A DNA stretch of 64,000 nt. Source: JAJEBT01 sp965214975 (GTDB lineage Bacteria > Pseudomonadota > Alphaproteobacteria > MPNO01 > UBA830). Location of the stretch: contig OZ244055.1 in assembly GCA_965214975.1 (NCBI GenBank), positions 2,728,001-2,792,000 on the forward strand. The letters run 5' to 3'. Each line of letters starts with the position of its first letter. Within the stretch, counting starts at the first letter, position 1. Below, piece after piece: positions 47,932 through 57,741 of the stretch. Below the pieces are notes generated by a model. The model did not search any database and was not told the origin of the DNA. It saw only the letters and a list, made by a program, of their open reading frames with translations. A program made the translations under genes and the position numbers.

Positions 47932-50338
47932 GGCCTGTCTCCCCGATCGCGGATCCCGCGCCGGCGGACCGGCCCGCCCGGCCGTTGATCGCGGCCCAGA
48001 CCCTGGCGGGGCCGAGCGGCATGTCGAGGTGGTCGACCGGATGGCCGCCGCGGGCGAGCGCGTCGAGAACCGCGTTGACCACCGCCGGAGGGGTGCCGAT
48101 CGCGCCCGCCTCCCCGCATCCCTTGACGCCGAGCGGATTGTGGGTGCAGGGCGTCTTGCAGGAATGGTCGACGGTGAACCGCGGAAGATCCCTGGCCCTG
48201 GGCATCGCGTAGTCCATGTAGGATCCCGCGACCAGCTGCCCGTTGCCGTCGTAGGCGGCGTTCTCCAGCAGCGCCTGTCCCACGCCCTGGGCGACGCCAC
48301 CGTGGACCTGGCCGTCGACGATCATCGGATTGACGATGTTCCCGAAATCGTCCGCGGCCGCGAACGAGCGGACGTCGATCCTGCCCGTCGCCGGATCCAC
48401 CTCGACCTCGCAGGCGTAGGCTCCGGCCGGGAACGTGAAATTCTTCGGATCGTAGAACGCCGTCTCCTCGAGTCCCGGCTCGAGCTCCTCCAGAGGGTAG
48501 TTGTGGGGCACGTAGGCCGCGAGGCAGACCTCGCCCCACGCCACCGCCCTGTCGGTGCCGGCGACGGAGAAGCTGCCGTCCTCGAACTCGATGTCGGCCT
48601 CGTCCGCCTCAAGGAGATGGGCGGCGATCTTCCGCGCCTTGGCGACGACCTTCTCGGCGGCGCGGACCATGGCCGCGCCTCCGACCGCGATCGAGCGCGA
48701 GCCGTAGGTGCCCATGCCCATCGGCGTGAGAGCGGTGTCGCCGTGCACCACGCTGACCTGGTCCTCGCCGATCCCCAGCATCTCGGAAATCACCTGGGGG
48801 AACGTCGTCTCGTGCCCCTGGCCGTGGGAATGGCACCCGGTCAGCACGGTCACGGAGCCGGTCGCGTTCACCCGCACCGTCGCGCTCTCGTACAGGCCGG
48901 CGCGGGCCCCGAGCTGGCCCACCAGATTCGACGGCGCGATGCCGCAGGCCTCGATGTAGGAGCTGATGCCGAGGCCGCGGAGACGGCCGCGGGATCTCGA
49001 CTCCTCGAGCCGGGCGTCGAACCCGTCGAGGTCGGCGATCTCGACGAGCTTGTCCATCGTCGCGTGGTAGTCGCCGGTGTCGTACTCGAGCGCCACCGGC
49101 GTGGCGTAGGGGAACTCGCGGACGAAGTTGCGGCGGCGGATCTCCACCGGGTCGATCCCGAGTTCCCGGGCGGCCTTGTCGATCGCCCGCTCGAGCTGGA
49201 ACGTCGCCTCCGGCCGCCCCGCGCCCCGGTAGGCGTCGACCGGCACGGTGTTGGTGAACACCGCCTTGACGTTCACGTAGATCAGCGGCGTGGCGTAGTT
49301 GCCCGCCATCAGCGTGCCGTGGAGCCAGGTCGGCACCGAGCTCGCGAAGGTCGAGAGATAGGCGCCCATGTTGGCGTGGGTGTCGGTCCGGATGGCGAGG
49401 AAGCGGCCGTCGGCGTCGAGCGCGAGCTCGATCCTGGTCGCGTGGTCGCGCCCGTGCGCGTCGGTGACGAAGGATTCGGACCGGCTCGCCGTCCACTTCA
49501 CCGGCCTCCGGAGCGCGCGCGCCGCGAAGGTGCAGAACGCCTCCTCGGCGTAGTGGAAGATCTTCGACCCGAAGCCGCCCCCGACGTCCGGGGCCACCAC
49601 CCTGAGCTTGTGCTCCGGGAGGCCGAGAACGAACGCGCCCATGAGGAGGCGGATCACGTGCGGGTTCTGGGACGTGGTGTAGAGCGTGGATTCGTCGGTC
49701 GCGGGATCGTAGTCGCCGATCGCGACCCTCGGCTCCATGGCGTTCGGAACCAGCCGGTTGTTCACGAGCTCGACGGTGGTGACGTGGTGCGCGTTGCGGA
49801 TCGCCTCGTCGACCGCCTCCCGGTTCTCCTCGACGAACCCCCACTCGTAGCAGAGGTTGGTGCCGATCTCGTCATGCACCAGCGCGCCGCCGGCGGCGGC
49901 GGCCCTCATGTCGGTCACGGCGGGAAGTTCCTCGACGCCGACGCGGATCGCTTCCGCCGCGTCGCGCGCCTCGCCGACCGACTCGGCCACGACCGCGGCG
50001 ATCGGGTCGCCGACGTGGCGCACCTTCCCGCGCGCCAGGACCGGATGCGCGGGCTCCTTCATGGGCTCGCCGTGGCGGTCGGTGATCTGCCACCCGCAGG
50101 GCAGGCCGCCGACCTCGGCGAAGTCGTCGCCGGTGAAGATCCGGAGAACCCCCGGCATGTCCGCGGCCGCGGAGACGTCGACCGATTCCAGGCGTCCGTG
50201 CGCGACCTCGGAGCGCAGGAAATGCACGTGGGCCTGGCCGCGGAGGTCGATGTCGTCGGTGTAGCGTCCGGCCCCGGTGAGAAAGCGGACGTCCTCGCGG
50301 CGCTTCGAGCTGGCGCCGATCCCGTGATCCTTGGGCAT
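47924..50338 (-). CDS. Molybdenum hydroxylase large subunit, form II CoxL type
   Basis: An 804-residue molybdopterin-binding catalytic subunit. MPKDHGIGASSKRREDVRFLTGAGRYTDDI opens the a/b hammerhead domain. The VAPDVGGGFGSKIF loop contacts the cofactor, and the near-C-terminal GVKGCGEAGAIGTPPAVVNA holds the catalytic Glu. The active-site loop reads AYRGAGRPEA, the form II motif, not the AYxCSFR of true aerobic CO dehydrogenase. So carbon monoxide oxidation is unlikely; an aldehyde, aromatic or N-heterocycle substrate is more probable. ATG at 50338, 23 bases after the small subunit. Confidence 0.93.
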   Translation of the reverse strand: MPKDHGIGASSKRREDVRFLTGAGRYTDDIDLRGQAHVHFLRSEVAHGRLESVDVSAAADMPGVLRIFTGDDFAEVGGLPCGWQITDRHGEPMKEPAHPVLARGKVRHVGDPIAAVVAESVGEARDAAEAIRVGVEELPAVTDMRAAAAGGALVHDEIGTNLCYEWGFVEENREAVDEAIRNAHHVTTVELVNNRLVPNAMEPRVAIGDYDPATDESTLYTTSQNPHVIRLLMGAFVLGLPEHKLRVVAPDVGGGFGSKIFHYAEEAFCTFAARALRRPVKWTASRSESFVTDAHGRDHATRIELALDADGRFLAIRTDTHANMGAYLSTFASSVPTWLHGTLMAGNYATPLIYVNVKAVFTNTVPVDAYRGAGRPEATFQLERAIDKAARELGIDPVEIRRRNFVREFPYATPVALEYDTGDYHATMDKLVEIADLDGFDARLEESRSRGRLRGLGISSYIEACGIAPSNLVGQLGARAGLYESATVRVNATGSVTVLTGCHSHGQGHETTFPQVISEMLGIGEDQVSVVHGDTALTPMGMGTYGSRSIAVGGAAMVRAAEKVVAKARKIAAHLLEADEADIEFEDGSFSVAGTDRAVAWGEVCLAAYVPHNYPLEELEPGLEETAFYDPKNFTFPAGAYACEVEVDPATGRIDVRSFAAADDFGNIVNPMIVDGQVHGGVAQGVGQALLENAAYDGNGQLVAGSYMDYAMPRARDLPRFTVDHSCKTPCTHNPLGVKGCGEAGAIGTPPAVVNAVLDALARGGHPVDHLDMPLGPARVWAAINGRAGRSAGAGSAIGETGHA

Positions 50339-50361
50339 TCTCCCCTCCCGTTCCGCGCTCG

Positions 50362-50826
<465 letters not shown>

Positions 50827-50908
50827 GGCGGCCTCCTTTCCGCGACGTGACGGTCGATGATAGAGCGTTCGCGGGTGCCGTGACAAGCGCGCGGCCGCGC
50901 CGGGCGGT

Positions 50909-51778
50909 TCAGCCGGAGCGTCCCGCCAGCGCCTCGACGGTCCGTTCCATGGACCGCGAGCGGTCGCGGGTCCGGCGGGTCTCGCCGCCGAACTCCGACT
51001 CGGCGAGAAGCTTCATGATCGCGGCCGCCCCGTCGTGGAACTCCCCCGGCAGGCCGACGCTGCGGAACGTGTCCGCGATCTCCCGCATCTCGAACACCCA
51101 CCGGCCGGCGTCGGAAGGCAGGCGCGGGATGATCCGCCGCCCCCGTTCGAGAAGATCCCCCTGGCTCGACTGCAGCTCGCCGGACAGCGGCCCGGAGAGG
51201 CCGAGGCGCTCGGCGGCGAGGAGAACGTTGGTCAGAAGCGTGTTGGTGCCCTTGGTCAGGGCTGCGTAGGTCATCTTGAGCGCCGAGGCCGCCCCGATCT
51301 CCGGTCCGAGGCGGACGAGGTCGAACGCCGTGCCGTCGAGGCCGTCGAGCCGGCCGGAGGCCGGCCCCGAAACGTAGAGCCGCGGCCGCGCGCGCCCTTC
51401 CGGGGGCATGCCGACGATCCCGCCGTCCACCGGACGGACCGGCGTTCCCGCGAACGCCGCCGCGATCCGGCGTGACCGGTCCGGCGAGATCGCGTTGGCC
51501 TCGACGAAGACCGTCTCGCGTCCCGCCCCTGTCGCGCACCGCGCGAAGGCGGCGGCGAGATCCTCCGCGCGCTCGGGCGGCACGACGGAAAACGCGATCT
51601 CGGAACGCGAGGCCAGGTCGTCGAGAGACGGCACGGATTCCATTCCCGCCTCGTTCATGCGCCCGACCGTCTCGGCGCTTCGGCCCTCGCCGACGGCGAG
51701 ACAGGCGTGGCCGGCGCGGACCATGGCCGCGGCCATGCCGGCCCCCATCTCCCCGGCGCCGATGAAGCCGACGATCAC
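50909..51778 (-). CDS. NAD(P)-binding dehydrogenase with DUF1932 C-terminal domain
   Basis: A 289-residue member of the 3-hydroxyisobutyrate/6-phosphogluconate dehydrogenase superfamily. The Rossmann fold starts MIVGFIGAGEMGAGMAAAMV, followed by SVVPPERAEDLA and the FVEANAISPDRSRRIA and DGGIVGMPP substrate-loop region. The C-terminal part (ALKMTYAALTKGTNTLLTNV) is DUF1932-like and contains the conserved Lys of the superfamily. Substrate unknown. It lies between the FAH-family hydrolase and the molybdenum hydroxylase genes on the same strand, with gaps of 52 and 82 bases. Confidence 0.85.
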   Translation of the reverse strand: MIVGFIGAGEMGAGMAAAMVRAGHACLAVGEGRSAETVGRMNEAGMESVPSLDDLASRSEIAFSVVPPERAEDLAAAFARCATGAGRETVFVEANAISPDRSRRIAAAFAGTPVRPVDGGIVGMPPEGRARPRLYVSGPASGRLDGLDGTAFDLVRLGPEIGAASALKMTYAALTKGTNTLLTNVLLAAERLGLSGPLSGELQSSQGDLLERGRRIIPRLPSDAGRWVFEMREIADTFRSVGLPGEFHDGAAAIMKLLAESEFGGETRRTRDRSRSMERTVEALAGRSG

Positions 51779-51830
51779 GGCCGTCCGCCCCGGCGGCGGA
51801 GCGCGGACTCCCGCGGCCGCCGCGCCGCGC

Positions 51831-52817
51831 TCACGCGCCGCCCTTCCGGTGCACGATCGGGTTCTCCAGACGGCCCAGCGGCGCGATCTCGATGCCGATG
51901 GTTCCGCGCTCCCTGCCGATCAGCACGCTCTTGTGGCCGCGCGGGAAACGGCCGACGCCCTTGCCGGTGGTGCCGAACGAGATCAGGTCGCCGGGCTCGA
52001 GCGTGAAGTACCGGCTGGCCTCGGCGATGCAGGTCTCGACCGGGAACCGGTAGTTGCCGGTGTGGTCGCGGGTGAACTCCTCGCCGCCGAGATCGCCCGT
52101 CACGTGGAGGTCGTTGGGGTTCCCGACCTCGTCCCGCGTCGTGATCCACGGCCCCATCGGCCCGAACGTGTCGGTGCCCTTGGAGCGGGTGTGGTAGACG
52201 TAGTAGGCGTCCGTGTCGTCCGGCCCGTTGAGGTTGCGCCAGGCGTAGAACTCCGGATGCGCCATGTCGCGGTCGTAGGTCACGGCGATCGCGTCCTTGC
52301 GGAACTTGAGGCCGTGGCTGGTGACGTCGTTGTGGATGAGATAGCCGAAGACGTGCTCCAGGGCCTCGTCCTCGGAAAGGTGCTTGGCGCGCCTGCCGAT
52401 GACCGCGCAGACCTCGGGTTCGGGGATCACTGCTCCCCATTCGGGGTCGACGACGATGGGCTTGCGGTGGGCCTGAAGGGCCGACGGCGGCTTGAGGAAG
52501 TAGTTGGGGACGCCCGGATCCCTGTGCGCCTTCTCCATCAGGGCCTTGTTGTTGAAGGCGACGCCCAGGATCTTGGACGGGTTCGGCAGGGGCGGCGCCC
52601 AGTCGATCCCGTCCGGATCGAATCCCCCGACGGCCTCGGGAACGAGCCTCGACGGGAGTTCCGGATCGTCGGCGCACCGGGACACGAAGTCCCGCATCGC
52701 GTTCTCCGGCCCGAGGCCGGCGGCCGCCATGACGTCCCGAAGGTCGCGGGCCGCGCCGTCCGCGCCGAGAACGATCGCCCTCTCGCCGTCGCCGGCAAGC
52801 CGCGTTCCGAACTTCAC
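51831..52817 (-). CDS. Fumarylacetoacetate hydrolase family protein
   Basis: A 328-residue FAH-superfamily enzyme; members hydrolyse or decarboxylate beta-dicarbonyl products late in aromatic degradation. Metal ligands fit IPEPEVCAVIGRRAKH (the ExE pair) and GYLIHNDVTSHGLKF (the Asp), with GPMGPWITTRDEVGNPNDL and GDLISFGTTGKGVGRFP following. The start is GTG at 52815-52817 with GGGAGG 6 bases ahead; a longer open frame exists but has no ribosome site. It heads the minus-strand catabolic run. Exact reaction unknown. Confidence 0.87.
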   Translation of the reverse strand: MKFGTRLAGDGERAIVLGADGAARDLRDVMAAAGLGPENAMRDFVSRCADDPELPSRLVPEAVGGFDPDGIDWAPPLPNPSKILGVAFNNKALMEKAHRDPGVPNYFLKPPSALQAHRKPIVVDPEWGAVIPEPEVCAVIGRRAKHLSEDEALEHVFGYLIHNDVTSHGLKFRKDAIAVTYDRDMAHPEFYAWRNLNGPDDTDAYYVYHTRSKGTDTFGPMGPWITTRDEVGNPNDLHVTGDLGGEEFTRDHTGNYRFPVETCIAEASRYFTLEPGDLISFGTTGKGVGRFPRGHKSVLIGRERGTIGIEIAPLGRLENPIVHRKGGA

Positions 52818-52953
52818 GCCGTCCTCCCTTCCCCGCCGGAACCGCGCGAACCGGCCGGACACCCCCGCCGGAACGGCGGGCGGGGCCGGGAGAGGACGCG
52901 GGCGGCGGGCGGGATCCGCCGCCGGCGCGGCGGCGACCGGCGGAAAACGCGGT

Positions 52954-53079
52954 TCAGCCCTGGCGCGCCTTGAACCGGGGGTTGCGCTTGTTGATCACGT
53001 AGACGCGGCCGCGCCGCCGCACGATCCGGCAGAAGCGGTCCCTCTTCTTGGCCGACTTCAGCGAGTTCACGACTTTCAT
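52954..53079 (-). CDS. rpmJ: 50S ribosomal protein L36
   Basis: A 41-residue protein, MKVVNSLKSAKKRDRFCRIV then RRRGRVYVINKRNPRFKARQG. It is the C-minus form of L36 with a single Cys and no zinc ribbon, the usual form in alphaproteobacteria. GGAGGGGAAAG precedes the ATG. A lone core gene in an otherwise catabolic stretch. Confidence 0.95.
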   Translation of the reverse strand: MKVVNSLKSAKKRDRFCRIVRRRGRVYVINKRNPRFKARQG

Positions 53080-53151
53080 CTTTCCCCTCCGCCGGAAGCG
53101 GCCCGGCGCGTTGCGGAACGCCGGGCACGGTAGCGGCGGCGCGCGCGGCCG

Positions 53152-54222
53152 TCAAGGCCGCGCGGCAGGCGCGGACCGGAGGCGGACCGGCCCTCGGCCC
53201 CGGGCCTCCGCCTCCTCCTTCAGGAGCCGCTCGACCCAGCGCTGCGCCTGGGTCACGCCCTTGTCGACGCGCCACCGGACGGGGCGGGCCGGAGGCGGCG
53301 CCCGGTCGAGCATGACCTGCTGGGGCTCGACGACCGCCACGTCCTCCAGGAAGGTGCTGCGGTTGGCCTCGAACATCCACTCGGTGAGTTCCCCGTCCTC
53401 GAGCTCGGTGTCGCGCAGCAGGGACCAGAAATAGAGGCTCGTCCGTTCGGTCTCCGGGGTCAGCGCGTTCAGAACCCGCATCTCCACGGCGCGGCCGGCC
53501 CGCTCGGCGTCGGACACCCTGAGCTTGATGACGACGTTCCCGGGCGGCGTGAACACGATCTCCTGGCGGTGGTCGACCCTGCCGGAAAACCCGCCGATCC
53601 GCGAGAAGAACGGCGAGGGCGCGATGCCGCGCATCTCGCGGAGGACGGTCAGGCGGTCGTCGCGGACCTCGGTCTCGACCGGGAACTCGATCACCCCGTC
53701 GGTGGCGAGCGTCCGGCGGTGGACGTAGTGCGCGTGGGTGAGATCGAGCAGGTTGTCGCGCAGGAGCCCGTACCCGGCGCGGACCGCCAGCGTCTCGCCC
53801 TTGCCGGTCCAGCCGGGATCGTCCTTCCAGTGGTAGTCGGGAACGAGACCGGGGTCGGCGCGGCCGGGATCCCCGGGCCAGAGGAAGACCCAGCCCCAGC
53901 GCTCGACGACCGGATAGGCCCGCGTGCGGGCCCCCCGCGGGATCCGGTCCGCGCCGGGCACGGCGACGCAGGCGCCGTCGGCGTCGAACCTGAGGCCGTG
54001 ATAGCCGCACTCGACGGCCCCGCCGACGACGCGGCCGAGCGACAGCGGCGCGTCGCGGTGCGGGCACCTGTCCGCGAGAGCGGCCACCCGGCCGTCCGGG
54101 CGGCGCCACAGCACGACGGGTTCGCCGCAGATCCAGCGCTGGAGCGGCGCGTCCGCGACCTCGCCGCTCCAGGCGCAGACGTACCAGGCGTTTCCGACGA
54201 AGATTCCGTCGCCTCCGGCCAT
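53152..54222 (-). CDS. Rieske non-heme iron oxygenase, VanA-like
   Basis: A 356-residue oxygenase component. The Rieske cluster is Cys53-x-His55 (DRCPHRDAPLSLG) and Cys72-x2-His75 (ECGYHGLRFD). The mononuclear iron motif is DLTHAHYVHR with Asp160, His163 and His168, spaced as in vanillate O-demethylase and related oxygenases. The C-terminal helix-grip domain follows. It needs a reductase partner, which is not seen nearby. The ATG at 54222 suits the family; the long frame upstream overlaps the divergent gene and is rejected. Substrate unknown, plausibly a methoxylated or amino aromatic. Confidence 0.93.
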   Translation of the reverse strand: MAGGDGIFVGNAWYVCAWSGEVADAPLQRWICGEPVVLWRRPDGRVAALADRCPHRDAPLSLGRVVGGAVECGYHGLRFDADGACVAVPGADRIPRGARTRAYPVVERWGWVFLWPGDPGRADPGLVPDYHWKDDPGWTGKGETLAVRAGYGLLRDNLLDLTHAHYVHRRTLATDGVIEFPVETEVRDDRLTVLREMRGIAPSPFFSRIGGFSGRVDHRQEIVFTPPGNVVIKLRVSDAERAGRAVEMRVLNALTPETERTSLYFWSLLRDTELEDGELTEWMFEANRSTFLEDVAVVEPQQVMLDRAPPPARPVRWRVDKGVTQAQRWVERLLKEEAEARGRGPVRLRSAPAARP

Positions 54223-54366
54223 GACCCCTCCGCCAGCCGCGCCCCGCCCCGGACGGCCGCCGCCGCCGGGGCCGCCATCATGCCGGCGCCCGTCCGGCGC
54301 GGCAAGTTCCCGCGCTCCCGCCGGCGGATGTGGTAGGCTCCGCCGCCAACCTCGGGAGACCTGATC

Positions 54367-55428
54367 ATGCGCATTCTCCAGTCGGGCCTCACCCACCTCG
54401 ACCGGGCCAGGGCGACGCCGGGCTTCACGCTGTTCTCCCCGCTTTGGGGCGCGAAGACGTTCCTTCTCGACATGGACGGCAGGGTGGTCCACGAATGGGA
54501 TCTGCCCGCCAACCCCGCGGGCTACGCCCGCCTTCTGCCCAACGGCAACCTGTTCGTCTCCACCAAGACCGATCCCGGACCGGACTTCCCCGGCGGCGCG
54601 CAGGGCGGGCTGATGCGGGAACTCGACTGGAACGGCGGCGTCGTCAACGAGTACGTCGACCACTTCCAGCACCACGACTGCCGGCGCCTGCCCAACGGCC
54701 ACACCCTGTACGCGGCCTGGGAGAGGATGCCGGAGGAGCACGCCCGGAGGGTGCGGGGCGGCAGGCCGGGCTCGACGCCCGAGACCGGAATGCACTGCGA
54801 CGTGGTCCGCGAGGCCGACGCCGACGGAAACGTGGTCTTCGAGTGGCACGCCTGGGAGATGGAGATCGAGAGGTACGAGCTGAACCCGCTCTCCCCGCGC
54901 CGGGTCTGGGCGTGGTGCAACAGCACCTTCCCCCTGGAGAACGGGGACGTGCTGATCAGCCTGCGCACCATCAACACCTGCGCCGTCATCGACCGCCGGA
55001 GCCGCGGGTTCGTCTGGGAGCGCACGGATTTCTCGTGGGGCGGGCAGCACGACGCGCAGATGCTGCCGAACGGCAACATCATGCTGTTCGCCAACGGCGA
55101 CAGCACCTACGAGCCGCACCCGTTCTCGCGCGTCATCGAGCTCGACCCCGCGACCGGCGAGGAGAGATGGGTCTACAGGGACGCGCCGTCGCGCAACTTC
55201 CACTCCCACCACATCAGCGGCCAGGAGCTGCTGTGGTCGGGGAACGTGCTGATCTGCGAGGGGTTGTGGGGACGGATCTTCGAGGTCACCCGCGAGGGCG
55301 ACCTGGTCTGGGAGTACATCTCGCCCCACGCCCACGAGGCCTTCTTCGGCGACACCGTGAACTGGGTGTTCCGGGCGTTCCGCTACGCCGAGGACTCGCC
55401 CGAGATCCGCGGCCGCGTTTCCCTGTGA
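54367..55428 (+). CDS. Arylsulfotransferase-family (ASST-like) beta-propeller protein
   Basis: A 353-residue protein with propeller-type repeats: LLDMDGRVVHEWDLP, ARLLPNGNLFVSTKTD, LDWNGGVVNEYVDHFQHHD, RLPNGHTLYAAWE, MLPNGNIMLFANGDS and WSGNVLICEGLWGRIFEVTR. This is the pattern of the PF14269/ASST families. Histidines in FQHHDC and NFHSHHISG are candidates for the catalytic His. There is no signal peptide, whereas classical ASST is periplasmic. So sulfate transfer is only a family-level suggestion. Divergent from the Rieske gene, convergent with the BASS transporter. Confidence 0.75.
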   Translation: MRILQSGLTHLDRARATPGFTLFSPLWGAKTFLLDMDGRVVHEWDLPANPAGYARLLPNGNLFVSTKTDPGPDFPGGAQGGLMRELDWNGGVVNEYVDHFQHHDCRRLPNGHTLYAAWERMPEEHARRVRGGRPGSTPETGMHCDVVREADADGNVVFEWHAWEMEIERYELNPLSPRRVWAWCNSTFPLENGDVLISLRTINTCAVIDRRSRGFVWERTDFSWGGQHDAQMLPNGNIMLFANGDSTYEPHPFSRVIELDPATGEERWVYRDAPSRNFHSHHISGQELLWSGNVLICEGLWGRIFEVTREGDLVWEYISPHAHEAFFGDTVNWVFRAFRYAEDSPEIRGRVSL

Positions 55429-55443
55429 CCCCGGCGCCGGCGC

Positions 55444-56304
55444 TCAGGACTCCGGGACGCGGCGCCGCAGGACGGCGACGAAGACGAGCGCCGTCCCGAA
55501 CATGATCAGGCTGTAGGTCGCCGCCGGAACGAGCGCGAGACCGCCGCCGAACGACAGCGAGGCGACGGCGATGGCGAGCGTCCCGTTCTGCAGGCCGCAC
55601 TCGATGGAGATCGCGACGCGCTGGCGGATGCCGGACGCCCAGGCGCTCGCGACCGCCCACGCGACGGCCATCATCGCGACGTTGAAAACCAGCGTGACGA
55701 GCCCGGCCTGCGCGAAGTATTCCGCGACGTTGCCGCGCTCCTGGTAGACCGCGCCCGCAAGCACCAGCACGAAAAGGACGGCCGAGACCGCGCGCGCCGG
55801 CCCCTCGGCCCGGAGCGCGAACGCCTCGGCGTAGCGCCGCGCCAGCAGGCCGAGCAGGACGGGCAGCGTGACGACGAGGAAGATCTTCACGGCGATCTCG
55901 CCGACGGAGACGTCGACGGCGGACGCCGCGCCGACCAGATGGTCGTGCGCCAGGACGACGATGAAGGGCACCGTCGCGACGCAGAGCAGGCTGACGATCG
56001 CGGTCAGCGAGATCGACAGCGCCACGTCGCCCCGCGCGAAGGCGGTCAGGATGTTCGAGGTCACGCCGCCCGGCGCGGCGGCGATGATCATGACGCCGAG
56101 CGCGAGCTCGGGCGCGAGCGGCCACAGGGAGACCAGCGCGAACGCGACCGCGGGCAGCAGGACCACCTGCGAGAGCGCGCCGACGAGGAAGTCGCGGGGC
56201 CGCCTCGCCACCCGGACGAAATCGTCGAAGGTCAGGCCGAGGCCGAGCGAGAGCATGATGAAGGCGAGCGCGAGGGGCAGAACGACGTCCGTGATCATCG
56301 ACAT
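55444..56304 (-). CDS. Bile acid:sodium symporter (BASS) family transporter
   Basis: A 286-residue membrane protein with nine or ten helices. The family signatures are the crossover segment MIIAAAPGGVTSNILTAFARGDVALS and ECGLQNGTLAIAVAS, each holding sodium-coordinating Asn/Glu/Gln residues. Bacterial members import diverse organic anions with sodium. The ATG at 56304 opens MSMITDVVLPLALAFIMLSLG. The glutathione reductase gene ends 29 bases upstream, so cotranscription is likely. Confidence 0.92.
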   Translation of the reverse strand: MSMITDVVLPLALAFIMLSLGLGLTFDDFVRVARRPRDFLVGALSQVVLLPAVAFALVSLWPLAPELALGVMIIAAAPGGVTSNILTAFARGDVALSISLTAIVSLLCVATVPFIVVLAHDHLVGAASAVDVSVGEIAVKIFLVVTLPVLLGLLARRYAEAFALRAEGPARAVSAVLFVLVLAGAVYQERGNVAEYFAQAGLVTLVFNVAMMAVAWAVASAWASGIRQRVAISIECGLQNGTLAIAVASLSFGGGLALVPAATYSLIMFGTALVFVAVLRRRVPES

Positions 56305-56333
56305 GGGGGATCCTTTCTTCGCCCCGGCGGCGG

Positions 56334-57692
56334 CTACGCCGCCGGCAGCGGCTCGCGCATGGTCACCAGCTCCTCGGCCGCGGTCGGGTGGATCCCGACC
56401 GTGGCGTCGAACTGCGCCTTGGTCGCGCCGCACTTGAGCGCGATCGCGACGCCCTGGACGATCTCGCCCGCGTCGGGCCCCACCATGTGGCAGCCCACGA
56501 CGCGGTCCGAGGCGCGGTCGACGACCAGCTTCATCATCGTCCGCTCGCCGCCGCCGGTCAGCGTGTGGCGGAGGGGACGGAACTCGGAGCGGTAGACGTC
56601 GATGCCGCCGAAACGGGCGCGGGCGTCGTCTTCCGTCAGCCCGACCGTGCCGACCGGGGGATTCGAGAACACGGCGGTCGGGATGTCGGCGTAGTCCATC
56701 TCGAGCCGGGTTCCGTTGAAGAGGTTGGACGCGAGCTTCATGGCCTCGCCGATCGCGACCGGCGTGAGCTGGTGGCGGTCGATGATGTCGCCGAGCGCGT
56801 AGATGCTGTCGACGCTGGTCCGGAAGCGGTCGTCGACGACGACGGCGCCGTTCGCGGCAAGCGCGACGCCGGCCTCCTCGAGCCCCATGCCCGCGGTGTT
56901 GGGCCTGCGGCCGATGGCGTACAGCACCTGGTCGGCCTGCCGCGTCTCCCCGCTTCCGAGCGTCACGGCGAGTCCGCCGTCCCGGCGCTCGATCCGCTCG
57001 ACGACCTCGTTCCACACCAGCTCGACCCCCTTGCCGGCCATCTCGCCCGCGAGGTGCCGGCGCACGTCGATGTCGAAGCCGCGCAGGAACAGGTCGCGCC
57101 TGTAGACCAGCGCGGTCTCGGCGCCGTAGCCGTTGAAGATCGACGCGAACTCGACGGCGATGTACCCGCCTCCGACGACGACGACGCGGTCGGGGCGTTC
57201 GTCGAGATGGAACGCGTCGTCGGAAACGATCGCGTGTTCCGCGCCGGGGATGTCCGGGATCTCGGGCCGGCCCCCGACGGCGACAAGGATGTTCTCGGCC
57301 GTGACCCGCTCGCCGCCGACGTCGAGCGCGTGCGGACCGGCGAGCACGGCGCGGGCCTCGTGCAGCGTGACGCCGGCGTTCTCCAGCAGGTTCCCGTAGA
57401 TCCCGTTGAGGCGCGCGATCTCGCGGTTCTTGTTCCCGATCAGCGCGCGCCAGTCGAGAACGGGCTTGCCGAAGGTCCAGCCGAAGGCGGCGGCATCCCC
57501 GGCGTCCTCGGGGTAGTGGGAGCCGTAGGCGAAGAGCTTCTTGGGGATGCAGCCGACGTTGACGCAGGTGCCCCCGAGAAACCGCTCCTCGGCGATTCCC
57601 ACCCGGGCGCCGTAGGACGCGGACATCCGGGCCGCGCGCACGCCGCCCGAGCCGGCGCCGACGACGAAGAGGTCGTAGTCGTGTTCCGGCAT
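56334..57692 (-). CDS. gor: Glutathione-disulfide reductase
   Basis: A 452-residue FAD/NADPH disulfide reductase. FAD fold FVVGAGSGGVRAARM, redox pair GGTCVNVGCIPKKL with Cys43 and Cys48, pyridine-nucleotide fold VVVGGGYIAVEFASIF with Arg residues downstream (YRRDLFLRGFD) that favour NADPH, and the C-terminal active His in VGIHPTAAEELVTM. It keeps glutathione reduced. It lies between gabD-like (49 bases upstream) and the BASS transporter. Confidence 0.95.
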   Translation of the reverse strand: MPEHDYDLFVVGAGSGGVRAARMSASYGARVGIAEERFLGGTCVNVGCIPKKLFAYGSHYPEDAGDAAAFGWTFGKPVLDWRALIGNKNREIARLNGIYGNLLENAGVTLHEARAVLAGPHALDVGGERVTAENILVAVGGRPEIPDIPGAEHAIVSDDAFHLDERPDRVVVVGGGYIAVEFASIFNGYGAETALVYRRDLFLRGFDIDVRRHLAGEMAGKGVELVWNEVVERIERRDGGLAVTLGSGETRQADQVLYAIGRRPNTAGMGLEEAGVALAANGAVVVDDRFRTSVDSIYALGDIIDRHQLTPVAIGEAMKLASNLFNGTRLEMDYADIPTAVFSNPPVGTVGLTEDDARARFGGIDVYRSEFRPLRHTLTGGGERTMMKLVVDRASDRVVGCHMVGPDAGEIVQGVAIALKCGATKAQFDATVGIHPTAAEELVTMREPLPAA

Positions 57693-57741
57693 CAGCGCGC
57701 CTGCCGGGCGCGGCGGGCCGGGCCGTTTCCGCCGCGCGGCG

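Noticed and set aside
47924..50338. Aerobic carbon monoxide dehydrogenase large subunit
   Set aside because: The active-site loop is AYRGAGR, not the AYxCSFR of form I CoxL, so only the family-level call is kept.
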